A stretch of 64,000 bases of DNA from Ornithodoros turicata (GCF_037126465.1 NW_026999402.1:186001-250000); one strand, 5' to 3'; shown: positions 1 through 12,112, counted from the first letter of the stretch. Numbers and translations are program-made. Notes: generated by a model not told the origin, from the letters alone.

Positions 1-303
1 CCTCCCTTTGTGCTCATCGTGCGCGCAAAACTTTTTCATTTATGTAATAACCACCACTAGTATCTACGTTAGTAACTACTATACTGTCCAGCTCCAACTC
101 CAAGCCAGACATTTACCCCTTACCAGACTGAAGCTCCAAGTCTTGAAACAGCAGCCACAGTGCAGCCAACAGCGCGCTCAGGGACAATAGTGCGACCACC
201 AACCTAGTTGCATAACACAAGTACTGTAACAGCGAGCCACCATTTCCCTTCGAGCACTTTGGCACTAAACGGCGACTAAGGATTTCAATTTTAACTAAGT
301 GAG

Positions 304-399
304 ATGTCATTCTCTGCAGCAGCGGTTCCTGTGGACGGTAATATACCGTGCTTCGGTGTCGACGCGATTGGAGGGTGTGAGGAGTACACACATATCAAA
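304..399 (+). CDS. Candidate coding exon 1 (32 codons, splice donor)
   Basis: An ATG opens 32 codons that end in phase 0 at a consensus donor, AAA|GTAAGT. The same exon lies on the minus strand at 31,722-31,627 with an intact ATG, no stop, an identical donor and mostly single residue changes (for example PVDGN is shared). It contains two cysteines (PCFGVDAIGGC). No signal peptide is visible at the start. Conservation of the open frame and donor in two diverged copies favours real coding sequence, but with only two copies neutral retention is possible. I do not recognise the family. Confidence 0.35.
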
Positions 400-1151
400 G
401 TAAGTACAGCTGCTTCACTTACAACGAACACAATGGGCAATGCGGAACACGAGAGACACGCTGTGCTTAAAAACCAGGTTTGTTACAGTAACTAAGTATG
501 AGAATAGTGGAATTCCGTTCAGCTTTTAATCAAGGTTGGAGCTACCCGTACAGTGTCTCGGGGTTGATAAGAACAGGCTGTTTATCTGTAAGGGCCGCTC
601 CTTTGCTCACGCAGTTATCTCTTTCTTGTGTCATTTTTGTTTCGATACGTGCGTGTGTGCAAGTCTTTTAAAAAGTCAGATTACTTTTGTATTTCTATAT
701 ACAGGCTCACGTCCACATACGTCGACGTGATAAGCTAATTGGGAGTTTTGGTATCATTATTTTCCCTTGTGTTTGCGGACCTGCATTAACAATTACCTCA
801 TACCATCGTCAATCATGTAGTTGCTGTTGTTCCTATTAAGACAGCGTCCTGTCACTCCAACGTACATGTCTTACCAGTTGCCACACGATAAAGGGATTCA
901 GTGCAGAGCTTCCGGCACACATTCTGCGCACTTATTTGTGTGTTTTGTTCTGTGTGTGTCTGTTCTGAGTGGCTAGCTTAGTCCACCTGCTTACTGTACA
1001 GCTTAACACATGCGTTCTGTCATATGACTGATTAGAAGTAGTAAATGCCTGGTAGTAAAATAGTGTGACAATTAACTGGCTGGGAGCTGTTTTTCGTGTT
1101 TTGTTTCGTTCTTGCACGTCTATTGGGCCGCCCTTTTGAAATGCGTTCGGG

Positions 1152-1951
1152 AATTCCGAGTACTCTGCAGGAAACCGTTCTCAGGATCCACCACTATCGT
1201 ACACACATCGACTTTTAACCGTATTCAGTACAACGGGGGCGCAGTTATCAGACAAAAATAGCAGGGCGTGACCGCTGGATATATGCCTTCGAAGTGGGCT
1301 AATGTCATCGCCATCCAATCCTCTCAGCCAACTGTGAACGACGAGGAGCACACACCCCGCCGGACCACGTGGATGCATGGTTTCGGTTTGGACAACAACG
1401 ACGTCGTATATCTCCCGTCGAAATCACTCGAAATATGGCGAAACGCAAATTATCAGCAATTGAGGAAGAGGTTATGCGACACATACAGCGTCTATGGATC
1501 GTTCGGTACGCAGCAGCTCGTAAAATGTCACCGACGAAGTTATGTTCTGACGAAGAAGAAGTTCAAACAGGAAAACGTGCTCCGGTAACCATGCTCACAG
1601 TCAACGGCTATATTGCTTTTCTCGTAGGATTCTGTGTCAACGGTTAGTTACATTCTTGTCTCCAAGTCAAATTAAAACATATTTCATGACGAAGTATGCA
1701 AGCTTGTTTGAAAATTTTGCACTTTGCTGGCAAAAGCCCGTCCGCGAATCGACAACATGTTCTGTGTATGATGTCACGGCCAGTTCGCCTCTGAGGCGTG
1801 CCATAGTAGCTGCCGTTCACGCCTGTGGTAAATATAGAATATTTTCGATATTTGTACGATTTTCAACTTCATATTTCACAGAGTGAATGCTCTAGTACAA
1901 GGGAACTAATTAAAAATGATCGTGGGCTTGTCAAATATCCTTTCATGGTCC
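1152..1951. other. Segment present only in arm 1 of the inverted duplication
   Basis: Arm 2 passes directly from the equivalent of GCGTTCGGG (1,151) to CCTTTAAGGG (1,952), so about 800 bp are inserted here or deleted there. Two overlapping plus-strand open frames (1,268-1,588 and 1,369-1,647) lie inside. The second holds a lysine- and glutamate-rich stretch starting MAKRKLSAIEEEV, which could be the N-terminus of a mobile-element protein. I do not recognise it, and no terminal inverted repeats were found. Confidence 0.4.
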
Positions 1952-2690
1952 CTTTAAGGGGATCAAGAAATGAAATCTAAGAAAATATCCCCCTCATGCG
2001 CGGACGGGCTACAACTCCCTTTACGTAGGGGTCCTTTAAAGCTTTGGAACTGCGTTTGTATCGCGCACACTAGGTACCGTCGGTCTCCTTCGAGTGTTTC
2101 TCGCAGCGTACGCTGCCAGGAATGTGGCACTAGCGGTTCAGAGAAAAACCAGAGAACAATGCACATACACCGCGCATTTGCTATATTTTAAATTGCTGGT
2201 TTAATTGAATATAATTTCAATACAAATTTAATCAGTAATATTTGTTTATTTACTACTACAAATATCCGTATTTCCATCACATTGTTCCGTGGGTGCGTCT
2301 GGTAATAGTAATTGGGGGCTCTTCATCACGACACAACTATGTGGATGTATCTGAAAGCGAAATTTATAATTAATTATTTAAAATTTTCATGCATGCGCTT
2401 CGGGCAGGATGTCATGATTTTCGCCTTCGGGGAATCGCGTTGCTAAACAAGAGACAGATTCAGCGTTTTTACGTGATACTCCTGAAAAATAGCAATTAGT
2501 TTTATAATTTTATGTTACCTTCGTGACGCATACGAAGAGATTATATTTTGTGAGAATGCGATCTGAGACGCGTAAACTGCAATGGCATGAATTACGTGGG
2601 GATCCCAAGACGTGAGGTGGAGATCAGCGATCCCCTTTAGTACAATACATTAATGTGCGAGACTTGTTCTACATGGTTCCTCTATTACAG

Positions 2691-2783
2691 CACAATGGAT
2701 CATTGGCTACCTGCAGACATATGTGCACTCCAAAGAAGGAAACTTCATGCTACCGTAATGAGTGGGAGCAAGAGCCATGTCTT
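2691..2783 (+). CDS. Candidate internal coding exon, cysteine-rich (31 codons)
   Basis: The segment is preceded by a pyrimidine-rich acceptor (TTCCTCTATTACAG) and followed by a donor (CTT|GTACGTATGT). Read in phase 0 it encodes 31 residues with four cysteines, in the pattern ATCRHMCTP and ETSCYRNEWEQEPC. The inverted copy is 30,133-30,041 on the minus strand, with the same acceptor, donor, phase and length and only a few changes; sequence diverges more just past the donor. Together with the exon at 304-399 this suggests a small cysteine-rich protein gene duplicated by the inversion. Whether the two exons belong to one transcript is unproven. Confidence 0.35.
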
Positions 2784-3168
2784 GTACGTATGTGCTGGGG
2801 TGCTATTACTTGTTTTACAGGGCGCGTGATCCACGATATGTCCACGGCATTCCTCGTGTAGAGAGGTGGAACACTGCTAAAAGCTATAGGTGGCGATACC
2901 TTTCTGCCGGTTGTAAATGCGGTGCCGAATAGGGATGGGGAATTAGTCAAGTAGAATCCCTTTGAACGGACCCATGTACACTTCTTTACAGTCCCATTCA
3001 CTGGGGAAATGCGGTTTATAGTATGAAATGCTGTCTTGGATTGTTTCCTGAAGTGCACAACTCGTAAATAATCCTTACGAACGTTGTTGTAGCAAACAAA
3101 GTTCACGAAAAAGAGGAAACATAGCCCGAAACAAACTTCTAACCGCGTTTTCTGAATGACACTGTCTA

Positions 3169-3440
3169 TGGGCCGAGAACTTTGCAGATGTTGAATGGTT
3201 TCTATCCAGCATTTCAAGTTGACATTTAAAGGCCCGTCGCTCGCGTACGTACTACTGGCTACAGTCCTCTATAATGTGTCGGATTGTTGCCGGGAAACCA
3301 CAAGTTATACGCAGCGCTGTGTTGCTGTGGCCAAGCCTATACCGGAGTGCAGGGGTGAATGCAACGCTAAGTCGTAAACGACGCACAAGAGACGTAAAGA
3401 GGCGAGGGAGACCGCATGGCATTTCAAATAAGAGTTGGGT
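3169..3440 (-). pseudogene. LINE C-terminal fragment
   Basis: On the minus strand the translation carries the end of a LINE polyprotein: RRLRLSVAFTPALRYRLG, then a cysteine/histidine knuckle-like stretch (ITCGFP ... RHIIEDC), then ERRAF and a LDR stretch after a stop. The same arrangement ends the LINE at 12,657-12,947 (MRLNVAFTPAFQHRLG ... CPTCG). The fragment stops abruptly at 3,169, exactly where homology to the other inverted arm begins, so the arm boundary and the LINE breakpoint coincide. Confidence 0.6.
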
Positions 3441-3485
3441 CAACAGAATACAGAAGCGACCACCGGGTGATGTCATGGCACCGTT

Positions 3486-3770
3486 CATGACGAAACAAGC
3501 CTGAGCATGGGCAGCACGAAAAACACGAACATTCGTGTATATGTTCGTGTTTTTCATGTTGACCATGCTCAGGCTTGTTTCGTCACGCGTTTCGTCCACC
3601 AGCTAGCCTCTCTGTTTTTTTTTACTTTGCATTAAACATATTCTCCCTAGCCTGCATTAGCGTAATTCTACCAGTCACGAACGCAAAGCCTTTAGCTGCA
3701 TGATTTATATCTGCGGCGCAAGTATTCGTTGTTGTGTGCTGTAGATCGAAGGTGCAGCATGACGCTGCAG
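3486..3770. repeat. Interspersed repeat with terminal palindrome, copy 1
   Basis: Positions 3,486-3,586 form a palindrome of about 45-bp arms (GACGAAACAAGCCTGAGCAT mirrored at the far end) around a short AT-rich centre. The palindrome plus the flank to about 3,770 recurs inverted at 28,350-28,635, where the order of palindrome and flank is kept. This is the layout of a non-autonomous fold-back or MITE family. No transposase is linked to it by homology. Confidence 0.75.
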
Positions 3771-4575
3771 CATACATGCATCGCGCCGCGACCTTGCTAA
3801 AAGTGTTCTACTCCAGGATGATACACGTTACCTGTCTCGCGCACGCTTTGCATCGAGTTGCAGAAGAAACCAGGAACAATTTCGCAGAAGTAAACAGGCT
3901 CATCTCATCAGTGAAGAAGGTGTTTCTCAAAGCCCCTTCAAGAGTGAAGGTGTTCAAGGAGAGGCGCTACCTGACTTCCCGCTTCCCCCCGAACGGATTG
4001 TGACGCGTTGGGGCACGTGGCTGAAAGCTGTCCAGTACTTCCACGCAAACTTTGAGGGGCTTCAAGCCGTCATTCAGCAGTTCCCGAGGGAAGAAGCTGA
4101 GAGCGTGAAGCGTGCTCAAGATATCTTGCAGTTGACAGTGATCCCTGCTGAACTGGCGCACATTTCTGCGAGTTACAGTTCCATCGCCGACAGCATCATG
4201 CGGCTGGAAACATCCGGCCAAGCTTTGTGCGAAGCGGTTGCTATAGTGTCAGCCCTACAGGAGCGAGTCCACAACGTACCAGGAGGTCCCGTGAAAGAGA
4301 GGGTTGTGCGAAAGCTTGAGTATGTCCTGCAGAGAAACCCGGGGTTCAAAACGATGGAGTCAGTGGCTGCAGTATTAGCTGGGACTGGCTCAGCTGTGCC
4401 AGAGGATACCAGGCCTTCAGACATTCCCACATTGAAATTCGCACCGCTGACCTCAGTGGATGTGGAGCGCACCTTTTCAGCCTACAAGCTCGTGCTTGGT
4501 GACAAGCACCGGAGCTTTACGCCGGCAAATCTGGGAATGGTGATTGTTTCATATTGCTTCTACAACTACGGCTGA
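3734..4575 (+). pseudogene. hAT-family transposase, C-terminal part, frameshifted
   Basis: The reading frame from 3,734 carries DAAAYM, then [15 protein letters not shown], an arrangement known from animal hAT transposases. It is broken at the C-run 3,985-3,990 and continues from about 3,982 in another frame with [11 protein letters not shown]. The C-terminus has the hAT dimerisation signature: SVDVERTFSAYK, then DKHRSFTPANL, ending near 4,575. The N-terminal DNA-binding domain and the first catalytic residue are not visible upstream, where the interspersed repeat lies. The remaining frame is otherwise open for about 190 codons, so the copy is not ancient. It is non-functional as it stands. 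Confidence 0.75.
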
Positions 4576-5760
4576 TGAGTGCTTGTTTATGCTTTAGCTG
4601 TTCCGTGACTTGCCTACTTCAGCCAATCCGCTGCCGTTTTCAAGTCCACTGCAGTTTATTGAGATTCATGTTAAATAAAGTTGAATACAGACGAAAGGGT
4701 CCGTAGCAGAAAAGGACCTAACGCTGACCTTCACTCAGCCGTTGCTACCATGGGCGCCGCGAAGGGGGGGGGGGGGGTGAGGCAAAGGGGGTCGTTACCC
4801 TCCTGGCCGCGGAAATTATTTCATTTTGACGACATTTGAGGACAAAATTGGTGTCTTGCCACACCCTGGCGTGGATGCGGATTCGCCCCACTCAGTAAAG
4901 TCCTGGCATCAGTGCCCCTGGTTACTACCATGGGCGAAATGCTCAATTTTATTGATCCTAAAACTGCGCTTTTAGTGCCTAAATCGGCATGTTTTGTGCC
5001 TATTATAGGCGCCTAAAACCAGCTTTTTTAGTGCGTAAACATCCGAGGTCTAAATGACACTTCCCTTCCTCTTTCACGCGCACCTTTTCCCATCCCCGTC
5101 GAGTACGTATACTATACGACGAGTTACTTATAAGCGGATACGCATATATTCGGAAGTCAGCAATTTCACGGATGATTCTAGAGCAGCTGCATGGGCACTG
5201 GCATAAATATGTTTCATGGTGTCAGCGTGATACCTGTAACTGGTGTCATGGTTACTCCTGAGAAATGGAGTAAACTGGAATTCCCTCCTGGAGGGTGTAG
5301 GTGTTGCTCCAAGTAGGAGTGTTCTAAGAAACAAGTCATTTACTCCCCTAAAAAAGTTGCGGCGTCACCATTTTTTCTCGGAGTACCGTAAGCTGTAGCT
5401 GTGTGTGCTAATCTTCGCTTTTCGCAACCCACGTGTGAGCGATAGTAAGTGTTTGGATCTAGCTCTGTGTTTGAGTCCAAACGTTCAGCCACTGACCGTA
5501 ATCCGTTTGACCCGCCGAGTCCGAATCTTAATTAGCCACCAGCTCCAGATTTTAGTCAGTACATGTCCCCTAACGACGAGCTCCGTGACAAGCACGATCG
5601 GCAATGCGCGAATATGCCACCGTTATAACTGCCACCTTACATGTAAATCCACTTCCAATTACTATTATAACTATAAATGACGGCTTCTTCCACTATCTGT
5701 TTTCAGTTTAGGTCTATTAATTGTTGTGTCTTTCATACCACGATGAACCATATGACTATG
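4576..5760. other. Intergenic, no gene recognised
   Basis: It contains a G homopolymer near 4,768-4,779, a repeated TACCATGGGCG motif (4,747 and 4,926), and clustered GTGCCTAAA/GGCGCCTAAAA motifs at 4,975-5,040 that may be subterminal repeats of the neighbouring hAT element. Clustered TACTCC/GGAGTA motifs lie at 5,250-5,390. No open frame here resembles a known protein. Confidence 0.4.
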
Positions 5761-5764
5761 ACAC

Positions 5765-5945
5765 GGGGTGTCTCACCGCTGGGTAGGAGCACTGATGTTA
5801 CACGGAAAGACAACTTCTAGGATGAATGTTGCGTTTAATAGCGTTGGGGAAGACAGTGCTTTGCGTACAAATGTCATTGTGACGCTCGTCTCCGCTCAAA
5901 TTCTCTGGTAACCAGCTACGCAGTAGCCACTTTTACATCCGCCCT
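5765..5945. repeat. Interspersed repeat, inverted copy at 60,985-61,165
   Basis: The block from CTGGGTAGGAGCACTG through GGGGAAGACAGTGCTTTGC to CTACGCAGTAGCC matches the reverse complement of 60,985-61,165 with scattered substitutions. No coding potential is evident. It is an unclassified dispersed repeat. Confidence 0.6.
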
Positions 5946-6489
5946 TGAGAGCCGTCCTCGGATTCTGAAACAAAACAGTTTATGGAAATGCTTGTTACGT
6001 AACTTCGTACAGAGGTCCACTGGCTGGCGGGCATCTATTGCAAAACAACGAGGATAAACACAGGGACAAACGGGAGAACTAGACTGCGCAGCACGCTACC
6101 GTCAGCTGAGGATTTCATTGCGCGACCACGCAAAATATTCCCCTAATTTTCCACTCCCGACCAACTTCAGTCAACGACAGCCGAGTTGGTAGTCACAAAA
6201 TTAGTATTGTCCTTCTTTGTTTCAGTTTAGACCTCGTAGTTTTTTAGTTTAGTCGTCGGCTTCACTGAAACGCTGCCTCAATATGCAGCGCGTCGGCTGG
6301 CTTGTGCCCTTTTAATTAGCTCTGTTTCCTCCGGAAGGCACTATTAGAAAACTTGACCACTTATCTCAGTCATGCCGAACGCCACACGTCGTAGGCTGAC
6401 TAGGAGTCGAGCTCTGGTCACTGTTTCGCCCCCAACTTCCACACCTGCACCGTGCGCGGTGCTGCCTAACACTCTATGGCATGCGCGTT

Positions 6490-9400
6490 AATAAACCTCT
6501 ACCCGAGAAACGTCATCATGACGTTGGTAGACACACCGAAACCAAAACAGATCGGAAGGGGAGAGCTGGGTAGCGTTCAACTACGTTCAAAGCTAGTGGC
6601 GAACAAGATCGTGCCCGAAAGCCACAGGTCTTGAGGGGATTACGATGGTCTCTGAGAAGGACGCGACCTACTGTCGTACTTTTCTTTCAATAGGAGGCAG
6701 CGAACAATAAACCTCTACCCGAGAAACGTCATCATGACGTTGGTAGACACACGGAAACCAAAACAGATCGGAAGGGGAGAGCTGGGTAGCGTTCAACTAC
6801 GTTCAAAGCTAGTGGCGAACAAGATCGTGCCCGAAAGCCACAGGTCTTGAGGGGATTACGATGGTCTCTGAGAAGGACGCGACCTTCGGTCGTACTTTTC
6901 TTTCAATAGGAGGCAGCGAACAATAAACCTCTACCCGAGAAACGTCATCATGACGTTGGTAGACACACGGAAACCAAAACAGATCAGAAGGGGAGAGCTG
7001 GGTAGCGTTGAACTACGTTCAAAGCTAGTGGCGAACAAGGTCGTGCCCGAAAGCCACGGTCTTGAGGGGATTACGATGGTCTCTGAGAAGGACGCGACCT
7101 TCGGTCGTACTTTTCTTTCAATAGGAGGCAGCGAACAATAAACCTCTACCCGAGAAAGGTCATCATGACGTTGGTAGACACACGGAAACCAAAACAGATC
7201 AGAAGGGGAGAGCTGGGTAGCGTTGAACTACGTTCAAAGCTAGTGGCGAACAAGGTCGTGCCCGAAAGCCACGGTCTTGAGGGGATTACGATGGTCTCTG
7301 AGAAGGACGCGACCTTCGGTCGTACTTCTTTCAATAGGAGGCAGCGAACAATAAACCTCTACCCGAGAAACGTCATCATGACGTTGGTAGACACACGGAA
7401 ACCAAAACAGATCAGAAGGGGAGAGCTGGGTAGCGTTGAACTACGTTCAAAGCTAGTGGCGAACAAGGTCGTGCCCGAAAGCCACGGTCTTGAGGGGATT
7501 ACGATGGTCTCTGAGAAGGACGCGACCTTCGGTCGTACTTTTCTTTCAATAGGAGGCAGCGAACAATAAACCTCTACCCGAGAAAGGTCATCATGACGTT
7601 GGTAGACACACGGAAACCAAAACAGATCAGAAGGGGAGAGCTGGGTAGCGTTGAACTACGTTCAAAGCTAGTGGCGAACAAGGTCGTGCCCGAAAGCCAC
7701 GGTCTTGAGGGGATTACGATGGTCTCTGAGAAGGACGCGACCTTCGGTCGTACTTCTTTCAATAGGAGGCAGCGAACAATAAACCTCTACCCGAGAAACG
7801 TCATCATGACGTTGGTAGACACACGGAAACCAAAACAGATCAGAAGGGGAGAGCTGGGTAGCGTTGAACTACGTTCAAAGCTAGTGGCGAACAAGGTCGT
7901 GCCCGAAAGCCACGGTCTTGAGGGGATTACGATGGTCTCTGAGAAGGACGCGACCTTCGGTCGTACTTTTCTTTCAATAGGAGGCAGCGAACAATAAACC
8001 TCTACCCGAGAAAGGTCATCATGACGTTGGTAGACACACGGAAACCAAAACAGATCAGAAGGGGAGAGCTGGGTAGCGTTGAACTACGTTCAAAGCTAGT
8101 GGCGAACAAGGTCGTGCCCGAAAGCCACGGTCTTGAGGGGATTACGATGGTCTCTGAGAAGGACGCGACCTTCGGTCGTACTTCTTTCAATAGGAGGCAG
8201 CGAACAATAAACCTCTACCCGAGAAACGTCATCATGACGTTGGTAGACACACGGAAACCAAAACAGATCAGAAGGGGAGAGCTGGGTAGCGTTGAACTAC
8301 GTTCAAAGCTAGTGGCGAACAAGGTCGTGCCCGAAAGCCACGGTCTTGAGGGGATTACGATGGTCTCTGAGAAGGACGCGACCTTCGGTCGTACTTTTCT
8401 TTCAATAGGAGGCAGCGAACAATAAACCTCTACCCGAGAAAGGTCATCATGACGTTGGTAGACACACGGAAACCAAAACAGATCAGAAGGGGAGAGCTGG
8501 GTAGCGTTGAACTACGTTCAAAGCTAGTGGCGAACAAGGTCGTGCCCGAAAGCCACGGTCTTGAGGGGATTACGATGGTCTCTGAGAAGGACGCGACCTT
8601 CGGTCGTACTTCTTTCAATAGGAGGCAGCGAACAATAAACCTCTACCCGAGAAACGTCATCATGACGTTGGTAGACACACGGAAACCAAAACAGATCAGA
8701 AGGGGAGAGCTGGGTAGCGTTGAACTACGTTCAAAGCTAGTGGCGAACAAGGTCGTGCCCGAAAGCCACGGTCTTGAGGGGATTACGATGGTCTCTGAGA
8801 AGGACGCGACCTTCGGTCGTACTTTTCTTTCAATAGGAGGCAGCGAACAATAAACCTCTACCCGAGAAAGGTCATCATGACGTTGGTAGACACACGGAAA
8901 CCAAAACAGATCAGAAGGGGAGAGCTGGGTAGCGTTGAACTACGTTCAAAGCTAGTGGCGAACAAGGTCGTGCCCGAAAGCCACGGTCTTGAGGGGATTA
9001 CGATGGTCTCTGAGAAGGACGCGACCTTCGGTCGTACTTCTTTCAATAGGAGGCAGCGAACAATAAACCTCTACCCGAGAAACGTCATCATGACGTTGGT
9101 AGACACACGGAAACCAAAACAGATCAGAAGGGGAGAGCTGGGTAGCGTTGAACTACGTTCAAAGCTAGTGGCGAACAAGGTCGTGCCCGAAAGCCACGGT
9201 CTTGAGGGGATTACGATGGTCTCTGAGAAGGACGCGACCTTCGGTCGTACTTTTCTTTCAATAGGAGGCAGCGAACAATAAACCTCTACCCGAGAAAGGT
9301 CATCATGACGTTGGTAGACACACGGAAACCAAAACAGATCAGAAGGGGAGAGCTGGGTAGCGTTGAACTACGTTCAAAGCTAGTGGCGAACAAGGTCGTG

Positions 9401-11033
9401 CCCGAAAGCCACGGTCTTGAGGGGATTACGATGGTCTCTGAGAAGGACGCGACCTTCGGTCGTACTTCTTTCAATAGGAGGCAGCGAACAATAAACCTCT
9501 ACCCGAGAAACGTCATCATGACGTTGGTAGACACACGGAAACCAAAACAGATCAGAAGGGGAGAGCTGGGTAGCGTTGAACTACGTTCAAAGCTAGTGGC
9601 GAACAAGGTCGTGCCCGAAAGCCACGGTCTTGAGGGGATTACGATGGTCTCTGAGAAGGACGCGACCTTCGGTCGTACTTTTCTTTCAATAGGAGGCAGC
9701 GAACAATAAACCTCTACCCGAGAAAGGTCATCATGACGTTGGTAGACACACGGAAACCAAAACAGATCAGAAGGGGAGAGCTGGGTAGCGTTGAACTACG
9801 TTCAAAGCTAGTGGCGAACAAGGTCGTGCCCGAAAGCCACGGTCTTGAGGGGATTACGATGGTCTCTGAGAAGGACGCGACCTTCGGTCGTACTTCTTTC
9901 AATAGGAGGCAGCGAACAATAAACCTCTACCCGAGAAACGTCATCATGACGTTGGTAGACACACGGAAACCAAAACAGATCGGAAGGGGAGAGCTGGGTA
10001 GCGTTCAACTACGTTCAAAGCTAGTGGCGAACAAGGTCGTGCCCGAAAGCCACGGTCTTGAGGAGATTACGATGGTCTCTGAGAAGGACGCGACCTTCGG
10101 TCGTACTTTTCTTTCAATAGGAGGCAGCGAACAATAAACCTCTACCCGAGAAACGTCATCATGACGTTGGTAGACACACGGAAACCAAAACAGATCGGAA
10201 GGGGAGAGCTGGGTAGCGTTGAACTACGTTCAAAGCTAGTGGCGAACAAGGTCGTGCCCGAAAGCCACGGTCTTGAGGGGATTACGATGGTCTCTGAGAA
10301 GGACGCGACCTTCAGTCGTACTTTTCTTTCAATAGTAGGCAGCGAACAATAAACCTCTACCCGAGAAACGTCATCATGACGTTGGTAGACACACGGAAAC
10401 CAAAACAGATCGGAAGGGGAGAGCTGCGTAGCGTTCAACTACGTTCAAAGCTAGTGGCGAACAAGATCGTGCCCGAAAGCCACGGTCTTGAGGGGATTAC
10501 GATGGTCTCTGAGAAGGACGCGACCTTCGGTCGTACTTTTCTTTCAATAGGAGGCAGCGAACAATAAACCTCTACCCGAGAAACGTCATCATGACGTTGG
10601 TAGATACACGGAAACCAAAACAGATCGGAAGGGGAGAGCTGCGTAGCGTTCAACTACGTTCAAAGCTAGTGGCGAACAAGATCGTGCCCGAAAGCCACGG
10701 TCTTGAGGGGATTACGATGGTCTCTGAGAAGGACGCGACCTTCAGTCGTACTTTTCTTTCAATAGTAGGCAGCGAACAATAAACCTCTACCCGAGAAACG
10801 TCATCATGACGTTGGTAGACACACGGAAACCAAAACAGATCGGAAGGGGAGAGCTGCGTAGCGTTCAACTACGTTCAAAGCTAGTGGCGAACAAGGTCGT
10901 GCCCGAAAGCCACGGTCTTGAGGGGATTACGATGGTCTCTGAAAAGGACGCGACCTTCGGTCGTACTTTTCTTTCAATAGGAGGCAGCGAACAATAAACC
11001 TCTACCCGAGAAAGGTCATCATGACGTTGGTAG
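6490..11033. repeat. 215-bp satellite, 21 copies, with 428-bp higher-order dimer
   Basis: The marker ATGACGTTGGTAGACACAC starts at 6,519, 6,735, 6,950, 7,165, 7,378 and so on to 10,806, with a partial unit at 11,021. Spacing alternates 215 and 213 bp between 6,950 and 9,946, giving seven near-identical 428-bp dimers. Type A units carry AAACGTCATC; type B units carry AAAGGTCATC and lose two bases in TACTTTTCTTTC. Outer units are single-type and more divergent (for example the GTTCAAC variant of GTTGAAC on both edges), as expected for an array homogenised from its middle. A near-palindrome ACGTCATCATGACGT recurs once per type A unit. Each unit happens to hold an open frame of 63 codons; this follows from the repeat and is not taken as a gene. 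Confidence 0.97.
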
Positions 11034-11169
11034 ACAGACAGACATCATGACAGCTCGTAGCTGCACAACGTTCACGAACACCAAGAATGTTCTTCTTCTG
11101 CTTCGCAAGAATAGCATTAAACCGATAGCACTAACGTCTGTCCTTTGCCGCGTCACGGCCGCCGGGTAT

Positions 11170-12094
11170 TGCTGTTGAATATGTCACGTGTGTAGTACGC
11201 TTCCGTGACGTTTTGCTCACCGTGGATAGCCTCTACGTTCGACCCTCGTCAGCCCTTCCGAAACGTGAGGTTAAGCATGTTCCGGAAAACTTGCCTTCTC
11301 CATTCATTCTTGTAGGTGATATCAATGCACATCGCCCCTTGTGGGGAAGTCGGAAAACGGACGTCAAAGAGAGCTAGAATATGAAGCGACGTCATTGAAG
11401 AACTCGATGTGTGCTTGGTGAACGATGGCTCCTACGCATTTATGCGTAAGGACTTCACCACCGATGTCCTCGATGTCTCTATCTGCTCGAAAGATGTCTT
11501 TAGAAAGGCGTCATAGTTTACTGGTTGTGATGAGACAGGAAGCGATCACCTTCCGAAATAGTACATAGCGATCCGTGGACACACCACGCAACGTGGCAAG
11601 AGGTCCGTTCGTCTGGTTAACTTGAAGGTGTTCCGGGAGCGATGTGAGGCGTCATCACAACGGGAGATGGTCGCGGAGCACCTCCCAGAGGTGCTGACAA
11701 CTTCTCTTCGTGAGCCCTTGAAACATGTACCTGTTGCAGCAGGACATACGGGCTCAAGTCCCCACCTGGAACAGCTACGTGTTTGCCGTAGAAAAGCTGA
11801 GACGAGAGCTCGGTGCCCGGGTTTACTTTCCGATATTGTCGCAGCGCGTCATTCGCTTAGAGCTGTGCAACATAAGTTGACAGCCCTTGATCGACTGCGT
11901 TGGCGCCGGTTTTGTGAGACCCTCTTTCGCTTTTCAACAGACACGTCAGAATATGGCAAGTTGCGCGTACCCTGCGCGATGGTCTTCCACGCACCAATCC
12001 ATTCGGGTCTCTCGCTGTGGCCCTGAACAAGTCAGAGGTAGACCTATAGTTACTTTTCAAACTCACGTCCCGGTTGACAAGTAGTGTCCAAGTA
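11170..12094 (+). pseudogene. LINE endonuclease and linker fragment
   Basis: Translation gives DSLYVRP, then PFILVGDINAHRPLWGSRK near 11,305-11,360, which is the GDxNAHH motif of an APE-type endonuclease, matching the minus-strand LINE at 15,900. Farther on, 11,730-11,935 encodes the linker (LEQLRVCRRKAE ... DRLRWRRFCE) that follows the endonuclease in that LINE. Several stops and frameshifts lie between. It ends close to a poly-A run at 12,095-12,112. Confidence 0.75.
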
Positions 12095-12112
12095 AAAAAA
12101 AAAAAAAAAAGG
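12095..12112 (+). other. Poly-A run at the end of the LINE fragment
   Basis: About 18 consecutive A follow GTCCAAGT. It may be a retrotransposition tail of the preceding LINE fragment or a simple repeat. Confidence 0.5.

Larger units (their letters stand above)
1..3168. repeat. Arm 1 of a large inverted duplication (partner at 29,655-33,780)
   Basis: Long stretches match the reverse complement of 29,655-33,780 by eye. Examples are the leading CCTCCCTTTGTGCTC against GAGCACAAAGGGAG near 33,750-33,770, the block at 300-420 against 31,600-31,730, and 2,640-3,168 against 29,655-30,190. Identity looks roughly 85-90 percent with small indels. The arm may extend left of the window. About 800 bp at 1,152-1,951 is present only in this arm. 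It could be an old segmental inversion-duplication or two inverted copies of one large repeat family; the sequence alone does not decide. Confidence 0.85.

Noticed and set aside
113..391. Minus-strand open frame with a Leu/Ala-rich hydrophobic segment as a membrane protein
   Set aside because: It overlaps the better supported plus-strand exon; the upstream part of the frame is not kept in arm 2, only the low-complexity Leu stretch is.
7165..10137. Series of identical 134-codon open frames as a multigene family
   Set aside because: They are explained by the 213/215-bp satellite period; no codon-level conservation apart from repeat identity and no splice or start context.
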